From positions 66,755,773 to 66,819,772 of the forward strand of contig NC_080180.1 in assembly GCF_950295315.1 (NCBI RefSeq): a stretch of DNA of 64,000 nt. Reading direction: 5' to 3'. How positions within the stretch are numbered: the first letter of the stretch is position 1; each line of letters opens with the position of its first letter. Of the stretch, positions 30,113 to 40,881 are shown piece after piece. Made by a program: the position numbers and the translations under genes. The stretch is from Erinaceus europaeus. Taxonomy: Eukaryota > Chordata > Mammalia > Eulipotyphla > Erinaceidae. Below the pieces are notes generated by a model. That model ran no database searches and was not told the DNA's origin. It saw only the letters and a list, made by a program, of their open reading frames with translations.

Positions 30113-30553
30113 AACAACTTTAATTTAATTAAAAAACTAAAAGTAAAGAAAGACAGTCTCCAGCACAAGCCCCTCCCCTTTGACAACTTCTGCCTGGGAT
30201 GCTGGCACCCCAGAGACGCCCGAGGCCCAGAGCAGAGGTGAACGGACGTCTGCACGGTGTGAGGTGAGGGCTCGGATCTGAACTCCTGCAAGTGGAGTGA
30301 CTGGGAGAATCACGCGTCTCATCAATACGGAATGAGGATGGACAGAGTTTGTTTGTGTTTAAGTGAAGCAGGCACTAGGAGCAAACGTCACGGCACAGAT
30401 CACAGGTGTTCCACATCACAGACAAAGATCAGAACAGCTTCCACGGCAGGGGAGACATCAGACACAAGTGGGGTTGTCTAAGCCTTAGACAGTAGCCGCT
30501 GTGTAAATGCCATCACGTCAGGCACACCTCCTCGGTGCCCTAAGAAACGCTGG
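30113..30553. other. No recognised feature
   Basis: Unassigned sequence after the A-rich tail. Confidence 0.35.
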
Positions 30554-30554
30554 G

Positions 30555-30800
30555 GCCGGGAGTCAGGTGGTAGCGCAGCGGGGTAAGCACAGGTGGCACA
30601 AAGCGCAAGGACCGGCAAAAGGATCCCGGTTCCAGCCCCCGGCTCCCCAGGCGGTGAAGCAGGTCTGCAGGTGTCTCTCTTTCTCTCTCTGTCTTCCCCT
30701 CCTCTCTCCATGTCTCTCTGTACTAACCAACATCGACGACACCAATCAAAACAATAAAAAATGGCAACAAAAAGGTAAAATAAATAAATATTTAAAAAAA
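30555..30800 (+). repeat. ERI-type SINE with internal deletion
   Basis: Head TAGCGCAGCGGGGTAAGCAC and B box present. CCCCGGCTCCCCAGGCGGTG shows that about 27 bp between the two body segments is missing. The tail is (A/T)-rich. Confidence 0.9.
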
Positions 30801-31056
30801 GAGAAAGAACCACTGGGGCCCCCTCCATCACCGTGTGCTGGGCCTGCAGACTCTCAGAGAACACGCCAGCCCCAGAGTTCATGGATGGCCACAGGCCTGT
30901 GGGCTGGCCTAGGGCGAGCTCCTCTGCCCTGACTGGGAGCTGCCCCCGAGGGCCGCCTAAGACCCTTCTGGCTGGGCAGACCACCCACCGAGGTTTAGAC
31001 AAAGGTCTGGCTTTGCACGCTTGGCAGTGTAGATACAAATCAGCAGGATTTCATTT
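30801..31056. other. No recognised feature
   Basis: Unassigned. Confidence 0.3.
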
Positions 31057-31251
31057 TTAATTCTTATTTATTATTGGATAGAGACAGAGAAGTTGAGAGG
31101 GGGGAAGGTAGTGAGGGAAAGAGAGACATCTGCAGCCCTGCTTCACCACTCGTGAAGCATTCCCCCTACAGGTGGGGACCGAGGGCTTGAACCTGGGTCC
31201 TTGCGCACTGTAATGTGAGCACTTAACCAGGTGCGCCACCACCTGGCCCCA
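31057..31251 (-). repeat. ERI-type SINE
   Basis: Reverse copy: TTATTTATTATTGGATAGAG, CATCTGCAGCCCTGCTTCAC, CCCTACAGGTGGGGACCGAG, B box, AACCAGGTGCGCCACCACC head. Confidence 0.92.
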
Positions 31252-31642
31252 CCAACAGGATTTCTAGCGACAAATGGCAGGAAGTCTGAGACCAGGAAAC
31301 TCCTCTGCACACAGTGCTGACCGACCGTGTGTCCCGCGAATGAAGCCCTGGCAGCTCTGTGGTCTGGCTGATCGATGGGGTCCCAGCAGGGCCACTGGAG
31401 GGCCATGAACAGAGGTCAAGGACAAGGTTGATCCTCTGGAGGCTCCTGGAATATAGTCTCAGCCAGAGACCTGGACTTGGAGCAGCTAGTGGCCTGGGAG
31501 AAAAGGCAGGAAGGCATCTCTCAGAAGGTGACAGCAGACACTCACAGGGAGGTGAAGAACTGCCCCTGTGCCAGTAACTGAACTGCAAACTGTAACACCC
31601 CAATAAAATGATTAGGAAAAAATGCATTGAAAACATGAAAAA
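31252..31642 (+). other. Unidentified retrocopy-like segment with polyA tail
   Basis: Ends GTAACACCCCAATAAAATGA, then a pure A22 run (about 31638-31660). The polyadenylation-like signal and A tail suggest a retroposed sequence of unknown origin; no ORF shows a known domain. Confidence 0.35.
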
Positions 31643-31661
31643 AAAAAAAAAAAAAAAACGG

Positions 31662-31700
31662 GCCAGGCGGTGGCTCACAAGTCACCACACACAAGGACCT
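31662..31700 (+). repeat. SINE head fragment
   Basis: GGGCCAGGCGGTGGCTCACA and ACACAAGGACCTGAGT resemble the start of an ERI-type SINE. It breaks off before the body. Confidence 0.5.
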
Positions 31701-32048
31701 GAGTCTGGGCTGCTACTCAAATGTCCTGGGTTCCGCTGTGAATCAGGGACTCTCTCACCCAGTCTGTCCCAGCCTCTTGACTTCTGCCTTTCCTGGACTG
31801 AAGCAAGACAAGGTCCTCAGGGATCCTGGGAAGCCCGCCTTTACACACGCACAGCCGGGCGCGAGGCGGGTGGGGGCCGCGGGGCTCTCTCCCTATGTCT
31901 CTGTGGTAGATCCGAAACTTAGTCAAGCTCGATGAATCCGGGGTTCCTTTTCTCCAGAGGCTCAAAATTGGGTGGTCTGAAGGTGAAGCCCTGCACGGGA
32001 ATTTTTCCGTGTGATTCCTTACAAGCTGCTACTGGTCCACACGCCAGC
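31701..32048. other. No recognised feature
   Basis: Unassigned. Confidence 0.3.
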
Positions 32049-32163
32049 ATGTTCTCTCTCCTCTCTCTCTCTCCCTCTCTCTTGCCTTCTCTCTCTCTCT
32101 CTCTCCTCTCTCTCTCCCTCTCTCTTGCCCTCTCTCTCTCCTCTCACCCTCTCTCTCTCTCTC

Positions 32164-32206
<43 letters not shown>
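32049..32206 (+). repeat. (CT)n microsatellite with CCCTCTCTT variants
   Basis: About 155 bp of CT dinucleotides interrupted by CCTCTCTCTT-type words. Confidence 0.95.
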
Positions 32207-32900
32207 CCAACTTCGTGAGTTTGTTTTCCTTGGAGTTGGATATTTGTTTCCAAATTACACGGCCTGCCTGGTACAGAAAAGTCATGACTTATAAAACCTT
32301 ATGCTAACAGTGCAGGCATGGAGAATACAAGCATCATTATAAATGTAATTTGAATTCTGCTGTCTGTGCTGGGCCGCAGGATCTGCGAGTAATCTATTCC
32401 GCAATCAAAGATCAAGTCAAACCCTGCTACCAACTCAGAGCTACCTCCCACATATTTATTTAATGTCGTTGTCGGTGAGGGGCCCGGAGACCTTTCTCTG
32501 GAGGTGGAAGGGAGACTCAGACCCGCTCAATATTTGCCCAGGGTCCTCCAGACACGGAGAACACACTGACATTTGCAAGTGTGGATTTCTCAGCAGGTAG
32601 AAGGTCTCTGTCTTCCGGAGTGTCTGCTTCACTGAAGGAAGTCAGCACAGCCTGGAGAGGATTAGCGCCAACAATAACACAGAATTAACCCTCTGATGTT
32701 ACTGCAGTTCATTTCCACGGTTATCCTCCCTCCCCCGGAGCTAGAAAGGGGGTTCGGTGGGGGTGCTGGGGATATCAGTGAGCCCTCAGCTCTGTGTCCT
32801 GACGTGACAGTAATGCACCCCTTCCCAGGCGCTGAGCCGGCCTCGGTGCCACACTGTGTGAGGCCGAGGAGAGGCGAGGAGGTGAGCCAAGACTTGCAGA
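32207..32900. other. Unassigned; repeat-free AT-rich part 32270-32470
   Basis: 32270-32470 has TTATAAATGTAATTTGAATT and GCAATCAAAGATCAAG-like words and no repeat signature. The rest is unassigned. Confidence 0.3.
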
Positions 32901-32910
32901 TAAAATAGAA

Positions 32911-35017
32911 ATGGGAATAGATGGGAAATACCTCAAGACAGTGGAGTCCATACACAGCAGACCTACAGCCAACATCATACTCAACGGGCAGAAGCTGGAA
33001 GCATTCCCCCTCAGATCAGGGACTAGACAGGGCTGTCCACTGCCACCATTACTCTTCAACATAGTATTGGAAGTTCTCGCCATAGCAATCAGGCAGGAGA
33101 AAGAAATCAAAGCAATACAGACTGGAAGGGAAGAAGTCAAGCTCTCACTATTTGCAGATGATATGATAGTAGACATAGACAAACCTTTCCAGGGCAGGGG
33201 TAGACATCATAATGGTTATGCAAAGAGATTTTCATGCCTGAGCTTCCAAAGACCCAGGTTCAATCCCCCGCACCACCATAAGCCAGAGCTGAACAGTGCT
33301 CTGGTAAAAAAAAAAAAAAAAAAAAAAAAAGAAGAAGAAGAAGAAGAAAAGGAAAGAAAGAAAGAAAAAGAAGAGAAAGAATAATAAATAACCTTTCCAG
33401 CAGAAAGCTAATAAAAATCATTAGGTAAGATAGGAGGGCATCAAGCTACAAAATTAATGTACAAAAATCAGTGGCATTTCTTTACTAAGTCCAAAGAAGA
33501 GGATATCCAGACATCACTCCCACTCATATCACAGAAAAATACAAAATATCTAGGGATAAACCTGGCCAAAGAAGTGAAAGATTTGCATACTGAAAACTAT
33601 GAGTCACTTGTCAAAGAAATAGAAACTGATACCAAGAAATGGAAAGACATCCCATGCTCATGGATTGGAAGAATTAATTTCATCAAAATGAATATTCTCC
33701 TCAGAGCCATATACAAATTTAATGTGATACCCATCAAAGTCCCACCAACCTCTTTAACAGAATAGAATAAAAATTACAATCATTTATCCGGAACCAGGAA
33801 ATATCTAGAATCGCCAAAAGAAATAAAAATGGAGATATCACACTCCCAGATAGCAAATAGGCCATCGTCATCAAAACAGCCTGGTACTGGAACAGAAATA
33901 AGCACACAGACCAGTGGAACAGAACTGAAAGTCCAGAAATAAACCCTCCACACTTATGGGCATCTAATTTTTTATAAAGGGGCCCAAATTGTTAAATGAA
34001 GGAAGGATGTTCTATTCAATAAATGGTGCCGGGAAAACCGGGTTGAAACATGCAGAAGAAGGAAACTGAACCACTTTATCTTACTAGAACCAAAAGTCAA
34101 CTCCAAATGGATCGACGACCTGGATGTTAGACCAGAAACTATCAAATAGTTAAAGGAAAACATTGGTGGAACATTTTCCCACCTAAACCTCAAGGACATC
34201 TTTGCAAGCAAGACTAAATCAAAAACAAGTCGGTGGACTTCATCAAATTGAAAAGCTTCTGCACAGCCAAAGAAACCATCACCTAAACAAAGAGACCCCT
34301 CACAGAACAGAAGATCTTCACATGTCACACATCAGACAAGAGGCTAATAGCCAAAATATATATAAAGAGCTCACCAAACTTAGCAACCAAAAAAGCAAAT
34401 GACCCCAATCAAAAAGTTGGTAGAGGATATGAACAGAATATTCACCACAGAAGAGATCCAAAAGGCAAACAAGCATATGAAAAATAGCTCCAGGTCACTG
34501 ATTGTCAGAGAAATGCAAATAAAGACAACACTGAGGTACCACCTTACTCCTGTGAGAATGGCATATATCAAAAAGGACAGCAGCAACAAATGCTGGAGAG
34601 GCTGTGGGAACAGAGAAACCCTTCTGCGCTGCTGGTAGGAATGTAAGTTGGTCCAACCCCTGTGCAGAACCCTCTAAGGCTTGAAATGGACCTTCCATAT
34701 GACCCAGTATTCCTCTCTTGGGGATATACTCCAAGAACACCATAACACCTTACCAAAAAGATATGTGTATGTCTATGTTCATAACAGCACAGTTTGTAAT
34801 AGCTAAAACCTGGAAGCAGCCCAGATGCCCAACAACAAATGAGTGGCTGAGAAAGCTGTGGTATATATACACAATGGAATACTACGCAGCTATGAAGAAC
34901 AATGAACCCACCTTCTCTGACCCATCTTGGATGGAGCTAGAAGGAATTATGTTAAGCGAGTTAAGTCAGAAAGACAAATACGAGTATGGGATGATCCCAC
35001 TCATCAACAGAAGTTGA
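32911..35017 (+). pseudogene. L1 ORF2 reverse transcriptase remnant
   Basis: Encodes the L1 ORF2 protein, normally an endonuclease plus reverse transcriptase of about 1,270 residues that copies L1 and SINE RNA into the genome. Visible pieces: [13 protein letters not shown] and [20 protein letters not shown] (33026-33085), then LFADDMI with catalytic Asp pair (33146-33170). After the SINE come LGINLAKEVKDLHTENYESL (33550-33610) and TKKWKDIPCSWIGRINFIKM; near the end GYYSAVK-like YTMEYYAAMKNNE and YGMIPLINRS with the stop at 35015-35017. The segments lie in different frames (33457-33765 and 34399-34638 in frame 1, 34718-35017 in frame 2) with several stops, so it is dead. GCPLPPLLF has Pro where most L1s have Ser. 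Confidence 0.93.
33193..33389 (+). repeat. Short tRNA-like SINE inside L1
   Basis: GTAGACATCATAATGGTTAT (A box), CAGGTTCAATCCCC (B box), CACCACCATAAGCCAGAGCT, GCTCTGGT, then a long A/GAA-rich tail. 11-bp duplication AACCTTTCCAG at 33182-33192 and 33390-33400. Confidence 0.95.
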
Positions 35018-35247
35018 GAAAGAAGAACAGAAAGGGAAACTCAAAGCAGAACCTGACTGAGTTTGGAATAGGGCACCAAAGTAAAAATCTCTGGGTTGAG
35101 GGTGAGGGCAGATGCTTGGCTTCATTGGGGGGGGGGGGGGGAGCAAGGGAGGATGGGATGGGACACAGTCTTTTGGTGGTGGGAACGGTGTTTATGTACA
35201 CTCCTATTAACTTGTAGTCATATAAATCACTATTTAATTAATATGAG

Positions 35248-35925
35248 AGGGGAAAATTGATTGACTGTGTCAAACTTTTTAATGCATGGACCATAGGCTG
35301 AGTCACTGAAATGTTGACTCTCCTAAAAGCTTAGACCAGGATAGCAGAAGCAACCGGTGGAGTTACTCTATAAGATACAGCTATATAAAAATAATATCAA
35401 AGGACATAAATTATGGTGATGTTGTGTATGATACAGCAAATTCTAGCAATGAGATTTTCAAAGTCAACCCAACTGCCAAGTAATTTGGCTATAGCAGTAT
35501 CTATTGCCTTCTTAAACCCTAAGACAACAAGAACCTCCCGTTTCCTCTATAAAACCCAAATTTCCCCCAGTCCTGGAACCTCTAGGGTGGGGCTCACTTT
35601 CCTGCATGCTTCTCTCAATTCATACCAAATGATATTGCATCTGCTGATCCCAACCTGTTCAATGCAGTGAGTACCACCTCGGCATGCTTCACTTCAGACT
35701 GTGTCCAGAGACATGGAATGTCCAGAGACATTCCAGAAGCGTGGAATGTCAACCCTTCAGCATCATTTCTCAGTTGAGACCTTTCCTTTCTCATAGGAAT
35801 CCTTAATTCCATTTTGGATGATCCACTTCCTAACAAAGTCTTAAAACCTAGATATAGACCAGGTCCTGTGAGACAGAGCATATGTTCACATGTATCCATA
35901 AATTAGGGCAAAATATATACCTGAA
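35248..35925. other. AT-rich sequence joined to the L1-tailed repeat
   Basis: No ORF of note. A CTATAAAACCC box (35548-35558) and a run of apparently non-simple sequence might be an upstream part of the L1-tailed family or host DNA. The 56-kb copy does not include it. Confidence 0.35.
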
Positions 35926-37110
35926 AGCAAAAGTACACAATAGTCCGCAGTGAGTCAGTATATGCAGCAAGCAAGTAGAAAGACCTAAAAAGACACCTTA
36001 AAGTTCCTAATGAAATAGTTCTACTTAAACCTAGATACCCATCTCACCTACTTCCTATTACACTCCCCTCACTCACTCCAAAGCTAACCTTATCAAAGTA
36101 AGGACTGCAAAAGCTGAATAAGGGCAAGAGACTCGCAGACTTTAATGATGACTCTTTAGTCACTATCAGGCCACCCCATCAGCTGGGGCCCTAGTCGGAG
36201 AGTCCTGAGATTCCCAAACTGACATGATGGGCCTAGACCTCAAATAGATCTCTTTCTTCATTATCTCTCGTCATCTCCATCAGGAACAACACAATAGACG
36301 CCTCTGTGGGCCCCCATAGGATCTTGCCCTCAATGTGGATCAACAATGGTAGAGAATGTTCCATCCTCTGAATGGGGGGCTGGATAACAAACTCTATCTA
36401 CCACCTGAAGAAGATGGGTCCTGAAATTGGTACAACTCAGAATGTGCTTACTGATGACCACAGAATGTGAGCTCAGACCTCCAGGGATGCAGAGGTCATT
36501 TAGGCTCCTAAGCTGAATATGGGCCCCAGATCAAATCGATGGGGTTTACAGTCAACAATATTTATACACCTTTCCCATATTTGGGAGCTACTCTCTTCTG
36601 TGATCCAACTTTCTAGCCCTTTTTCCAACCATGACATCATCTCCCCAGACAATAACTTGGGTCCACCTGCATATCAGATGTCAGGCTCAGGAAAAAACTA
36701 ATAAAGTCATAGGCCCTTTGGAATATACCTAAAATAGACCTACTAGCTATTTGCAGAACAGAGACCCCAAATATTCATCTGCACTATTCCAGCCTTTAGG
36801 TTCATGATTAGTCAACAATTTGTTTGGCTTTACATATTAACTCTTTTTCAGCTGCCAGGTTCCAATACCATGATGCCAACCTGACTTCCCTGGGCAGAAG
36901 ACCTCACCCATGTGTCCTAGAGCCCCACTTCCCCAGAGCCCTATAAAGATCCTGGGTCTATACTCCCAGAGGGATAAAGAATGGGGAAGCTTCCAGTGGA
37001 GGGGTTGGGACAGGGAACTCTAGTGGTGGGAATTGGGTGGAATTCTACCCCTCCTATCCTATGGTCTTGTCGATATTTTTTATTTTATAATCAAAAAGAA
37101 TAAATATATA
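35926..37110 (+). repeat. L1-tailed non-autonomous repeat, copy J (longest)
   Basis: About 1.2 kb. 5' part AAAGTACACAATAGTCCGCA (the 5' end of the 56-kb copy), TATCAGGCCACCCCATCAGC, GATCAACAATGGTAGAGAA, AGTCAACAATTTGTTTGGC, CCCCAGAGCCC. The 3' end GTGGTGGGAATTGGGTGGAA and CTATGGTCTTGTCG resembles L1 tails. There is a 180-bp-scale deletion of the CAGCGGAGAAGCAATGAC block after CCAGAGCCC. Confidence 0.85.
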
Positions 37111-37429
37111 TAAACAGCTCCCCACTGGGACCACGGGAAGACACGAGGCAGAAAGCCATCCCAGTGGGGGGGGGGGGGGCGCACATACTTTAGGGAGGGA
37201 GTGAATCTGAGCTAGTACAGCCTCAGCTCACGTGAGGTGACCCAGATGGAGAGAATGTCCTGCACGGGCGGACGGGCAGACAGGCGGGCAGCGTGGAGGA
37301 TGGAGGTTTGGCGTGGAAGGATCCATGGTGGCCAGAACAAAGGAGCCTGCATGGGCTACAGTGGCTTCAGCACTCTTCCCTGCTCGGGCACTGAAGTCTG
37401 TCTCTCTTCCCCGGTGCCACCTGTCATGG
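37111..37429. other. No recognised feature
   Basis: Contains a G12 run near 37166-37179. Otherwise unassigned. Confidence 0.35.
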
Positions 37430-37775
37430 ACAGCAGGTTAAGCGCACGTGGCGCAAAGCGCAAGGGTCGGCGTAAGGATCCCGGTTCGAGCCCCTGGCAC
37501 CTCACCTGCAGGGGAGTCGCTTCACCAGTGGCGAAGCAGGTCTGCAGGTGTCTGTCTTTCTCTCTCCCTCTCTGTCTTCCCCTCCTCTTTCCATTTCTCT
37601 CTGTCCTATCCAACAATAATGACAAAAATAATAGTAACAATACCAATAAACAACAAGGAAGGGCAACAAAAGGGAAAAAATGGCCTCCAGGAGCAGTGGA
37701 TTCATAGTGCAGGCACCAAGCCCCAGCAATAACCCTGGAGGGAAAAAGAAAAAAAAGGAAAAAAAAATAAAAGAC
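37430..37775 (+). repeat. ERI-type SINE, long form
   Basis: GCAGGTTAAGCGCACGTGGC, GGTTCGAGCCCC, body, (AAT/AAC) middle, then TTCATAGTGCAGGCACCAAG and AATAACCCTGGAGGGAAAAA. Confidence 0.92.
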
Positions 37776-37994
37776 GTGCTGGGGAGGCCAAGTGGTAGCA
37801 CAGCGGGTTAAGTGAGCATATGGCACAAAGCTCAGCACAAGGACCCCAGTTCGAGCCCCCGGCTCCCCACCTGCAGGGGAGTCGCTTCACAGGCGGTGAA
37901 GCAGGTCTGCAGGTGTCTGTCTTTCTCTCTCCCTCTGTCTTTCCCTCCTCTCTCCATTTCTCTCTGTCCTATCCAGCAATAAGAACAAGGGCAA

Positions 37995-38261
37995 TGGGAG
38001 TCTGGTGGTAATGCAGTGAGTTAAGCGCACATGGCACAAAGCACAAGGACCGGCGTAAGGATCCCAGTTCGAGCCCCCGGCTCCCCACCTGCAGGGGCAT
38101 CGCTTCACAGGCGGTGAAGCAGGTCTGCAGGTGTCTGTCTTTCTCTCCCCCTCTCTGTCTTCCCCTCCTCTCTCCATTTCTCTCTGTCCTATCCAACATC
38201 AATAATAACAACAATAAAACAACAAGGGCAACAAGAAGGGAATAAATAAATATTAAAAGGA
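37995..38261 (+). repeat. ERI-type SINE (nested)
   Basis: Complete head GGTGGTAATGCAGTGAGTTA, B box AGTTCGAGCCCC, body, AAC tail ending AATAAATATTAAAA. First half of the nested pair. Confidence 0.93.
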
Positions 38262-38401
38262 GGGTAGATAGCATAATGGTTATGCAAACAGACTCTCACG
38301 CCTGAGGCTCCAAAGTCCCAGGTTCAATCCCCTGCACCACCATAAGCCAGAGCTGAGCAGTGCTCTGGTGAAAAAATAAAAAATAAAAATAAATTTAAAA
38401 G
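38262..38401 (+). repeat. Short tRNA-like SINE (nested)
   Basis: GGGTAGATAGCATAATGGTT, CTCACGCCTGAGGCTCC, CAGGTTCAATCCCCTGCACC, GCAGTGCTCTGGTG, A-rich tail. Second half of the nested pair. Confidence 0.92.
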
Positions 38402-38456
38402 AAGAACAAGGGCAACAAACTGGGAAAAAATGGCCTCCAAGAGCAGTGGATTTGTA

Positions 38457-38480
38457 GAAAGAAGAAAGAGAGAGAGAAAG

Positions 38481-38535
<55 letters not shown>

Positions 38536-38630
38536 GAAAGGAAAGGAAAGGAAAGGAAAGGAAAGGAAAGGAAAGGAAAGGAAAGGAAAGGAAAGGAAAG
38601 GAAAGGAAAGGAAAGGAAAGGAAAAGAGTG
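38457..38630 (+). repeat. (GAAA)n then (GAAAG)n array
   Basis: Tetranucleotide GAAA to about 38540, switching to the pentamer GGAAA for the last 90 bp. Confidence 0.95.
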
Positions 38631-38636
38631 GAGTGC

Positions 38637-38922
38637 TGGGGCCAGGTGGTGGCACACCCAGTTATACACACATGGCACAAAGCACAAGGACCTGCACAAG
38701 GATCCCAGTTCAAGCCCCCAGCTCCCCACCTGCAGGGGGCATCACTTCACAGGCGGTGAAGCAGGTCTGCAGGTGTCTGTCTTTCTCTCCCCCTCTCAGT
38801 CTTCCCCTCCTCTCTCCATTTCTCTCTGTCCTGTCCAATAAAATGGAAAAAATGGCCACCAGGAGCAGTGGATTCTTAGTACTAATACCAAGCCCCAGAG
38901 ATAACCCTGGAGGCAAAAAGAA
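38637..38922 (+). repeat. ERI-type SINE, long form
   Basis: GGCCAGGTGGTGGCACACCC head, AGTTCAAGCCCCC B box, body, CCTGTCCAATAAAATGG, AGTACTAATACCAAGCCCC end and GA-rich tail. Confidence 0.93.
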
Positions 38923-38957
38923 AGAAAGGAGAGGGGAGGGGAGGATAAAAGGAATGA

Positions 38958-39551
38958 AAATAAGTCCTAGCATCAGAAATGGACCTGCCCTCTGACCCTG
39001 CAAGTCCTCTCCCGGGGGCAGATCCTAAGGAACCCAACACACACATCCAGAAAGATCTGTGTACACATATGTTCTTGGCAGCACAATTTGTAACAGCCAA
39101 AACCTGGAAGCAACCCAGGTGTCCAACAACAGACGAGTGGCTGAGCAAGTTGTGGTCTAGTTACACAATGGGATACTACTCAGCTGTAAAAAATGGTGAC
39201 TTCACCGTTTTCAGCCGATCTTGGATGGACCTTGACAAATTCACGTTAAGTGAAATAAGTCAGAAACAGAAGGATGAATATGGGATGATCTCACTCTCAG
39301 GCAGAAGCTGAAAAACAAGATCAGAAAAGAAAACACAAGTAGAACCTGAACTGGAGTTGGCGTATTGCACCAAAATAAAAGACTCAGGGGTGGGTGGGGG
39401 GCAGGGGAAAATACAGATCCAAGGATGACAGAGGACCTAGTGGGGGTTGTATTGTTATATGGAGAACTAAGAAATGTTATGCATGTACAAACCATTGTAT
39501 TTACTGTCAAATGTAAAACATTAATCCCCCAATAAAGAAATTTTTTTTAAA
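38958..39551 (+). mobile_element. L1 3' end (ORF2 tail and 3' UTR)
   Basis: Ends of L1 ORF2: YTMGYYSAVKNGDF and EYGMISLSGRS with the stop near 39311 (frame 38979-39311). Then the 3' UTR with GTGGGGGTTGTATTGTTATA, CCCCCAATAAAGAAATT and a T-rich run. Confidence 0.9.
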
Positions 39552-40438
39552 TCCTGGCATCAAGGAAGAGGATCTGGTAGGAGTGGCCTTGTCACAGAAG
39601 CCATCGAATCTCAGGGCAGAGACGCCATTGTGACCGACTCTGAGACAGAAAGGCCCAGAGCTTTCCGCAGTGAGGAGACAGCCAGCAGCCTTGGGTCACC
39701 AATCTGCGCCTCAGAGGGACTGGTAAAACTCAAGAACGGTATTGTCACTTTGTGCCATTGTGTGGAATTTGAGGGACCACACACAGAGTCTTCAAAAGGT
39801 GGGCATTCGAGACAGGAAGAGGAGAAAAGAGAGACAGAGAGAGAGAAAGACCAAAAAAGCGACAAAACCAGAAAGGGTGAGTGTCAGAGGCTTGAGAGGG
39901 CGAGCACACTAGCAGCTACTGGCTGTCAGGAGTCGTGATGCACACGCTTCTGTTTTCTCTGCAAAAACGGGTCATGGCTTGCACAACAACCCAGCATGTC
40001 AGGATCTGGGTCAGTGGGCAGTAGAGGAGGCCAGCTGTGTCTACACTCTGCGGTGGAGAAAGAGAAGGGGCTCAGAGGCGGCCGGCTCTCCCCCACTCAC
40101 GAAAGGAGACCCTTACCCATGCCACAAAGTGACACACAGATTTAGCCCAGCCAAGAACCTTGGCTTTCTGCTGTTCCTAGCTGTCCTGAGCTATATCAAA
40201 ATGAGATAAGCTGTTGGAACTTCATCTACATATCAAACCCACAAATGCAAGTTCCTACTTCTCAACTGTCAGAAACTCCAGGGGCAAGAAAATTGTACTG
40301 AGCACCAAAAAGATGGAGCTGAACTCGGAACCCCACCCGGGACCCCACCTCCCCTGGAGGGCGCATCTCAGACACCCTGCCTTACTGTCACCATCATCAC
40401 CAGATTGGGGCCATCACACAAACAAGAAAAAGGTTTAG
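39552..40438. other. No recognised feature
   Basis: Apparently single-copy DNA. A 102-codon frame at 39630-39938 (Glu/Lys-rich 3' end) has no known domain. Confidence 0.35.
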
Positions 40439-40439
40439 G

Positions 40440-40655
40440 GGAGTCCGGCAGTAGCGCAGCAGGTTAAGCGCACGTTGCGTTAAGCACAAGGACCGGCGTA
40501 AGGATCCCGGTAGAGCCCCCGGCTCCCCACCTGCAGGGGAGTCGCTTTGCAGGCGGTAAAGCAGGTCTGCAGGTGTCTGTCTTTCTCTCCCCCTTTCAAC
40601 AATAAAAAAAGGGCAACAAAAAGGGAATAAATATTTTAAAAATAATTAAAAGAAA
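40440..40655 (+). repeat. ERI-type SINE, short tail
   Basis: GTCCGGCAGTAGCGCAGCAG head, a shortened B-box region (CCCGGTAGAGCCCCC, missing TTC), body and (A/T)-rich tail. Confidence 0.9.
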
Positions 40656-40794
40656 CATTTAAATAAGAACAGAGAAAGGGAGAGAGAAACCGGCAGCCCT
40701 GCTTTGCTGCTCAAGAACCTTCCACCCTGCAGGTGGGGACCAAGGGCTTGAACCCAGGTCCTCGAACAAGGTCATGTGTGTATCACTGCCCAGG
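40656..40794 (-). repeat. ERI-type SINE, old copy
   Basis: Reverse: GAGAGAAACCGGCAGCCCTG, TGCAGGTGGGGACCAAGGGC, B box, TGCCCAGGCCC. Confidence 0.8.
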
Positions 40795-40860
40795 CCCAGA
40801 GTGATTTTTTTTTTTTTTGCCTCCAGAGCTCAGTGCTTGTGTGGATCCAAGGGGGGGTAG

Positions 40861-40879
40861 GTCCCACGTTTGGGCGCCA
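40861..40879 (-). promoter_or_regulatory. Retroviral primer binding site (tRNA-Lys type)
   Basis: Minus strand reads TGGCGCCCAAACGTGGGAC two bases after the LTR's CA end. It matches the lysine-tRNA primer site pattern of beta-retroviruses except for one extra A. Confidence 0.75.
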
Positions 40880-40881
40880 GA

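Larger units (their letters stand above)
32903..35247 (+). mobile_element. L1 retrotransposon, 5' truncated, with SINE inside
   Basis: The 3' half of L1: ORF2 from the RT palm to the stop, then a 230-bp 3' UTR with a G12 run (35127-35140) and GGATGGGATGGGACACAGTC. Interrupted at 33193-33389 by a SINE. ORF1, the endonuclease and the 5' UTR are absent. Confidence 0.93.
37780..38460 (+). repeat. ERI-type SINE split by a two-SINE insertion
   Basis: Outer SINE: 37780-37994 and 38402-38460 (AATGGCCTCCAAGAGCAGTG). The insertion is bounded by AAGAACAAGGGCAA at 37981-37994 and 38402-38415. Confidence 0.9.

Noticed and set aside
39630..39938. 102-codon Glu/Lys-rich ORF
   Set aside because: Compositional bias at its end and no recognised domain.
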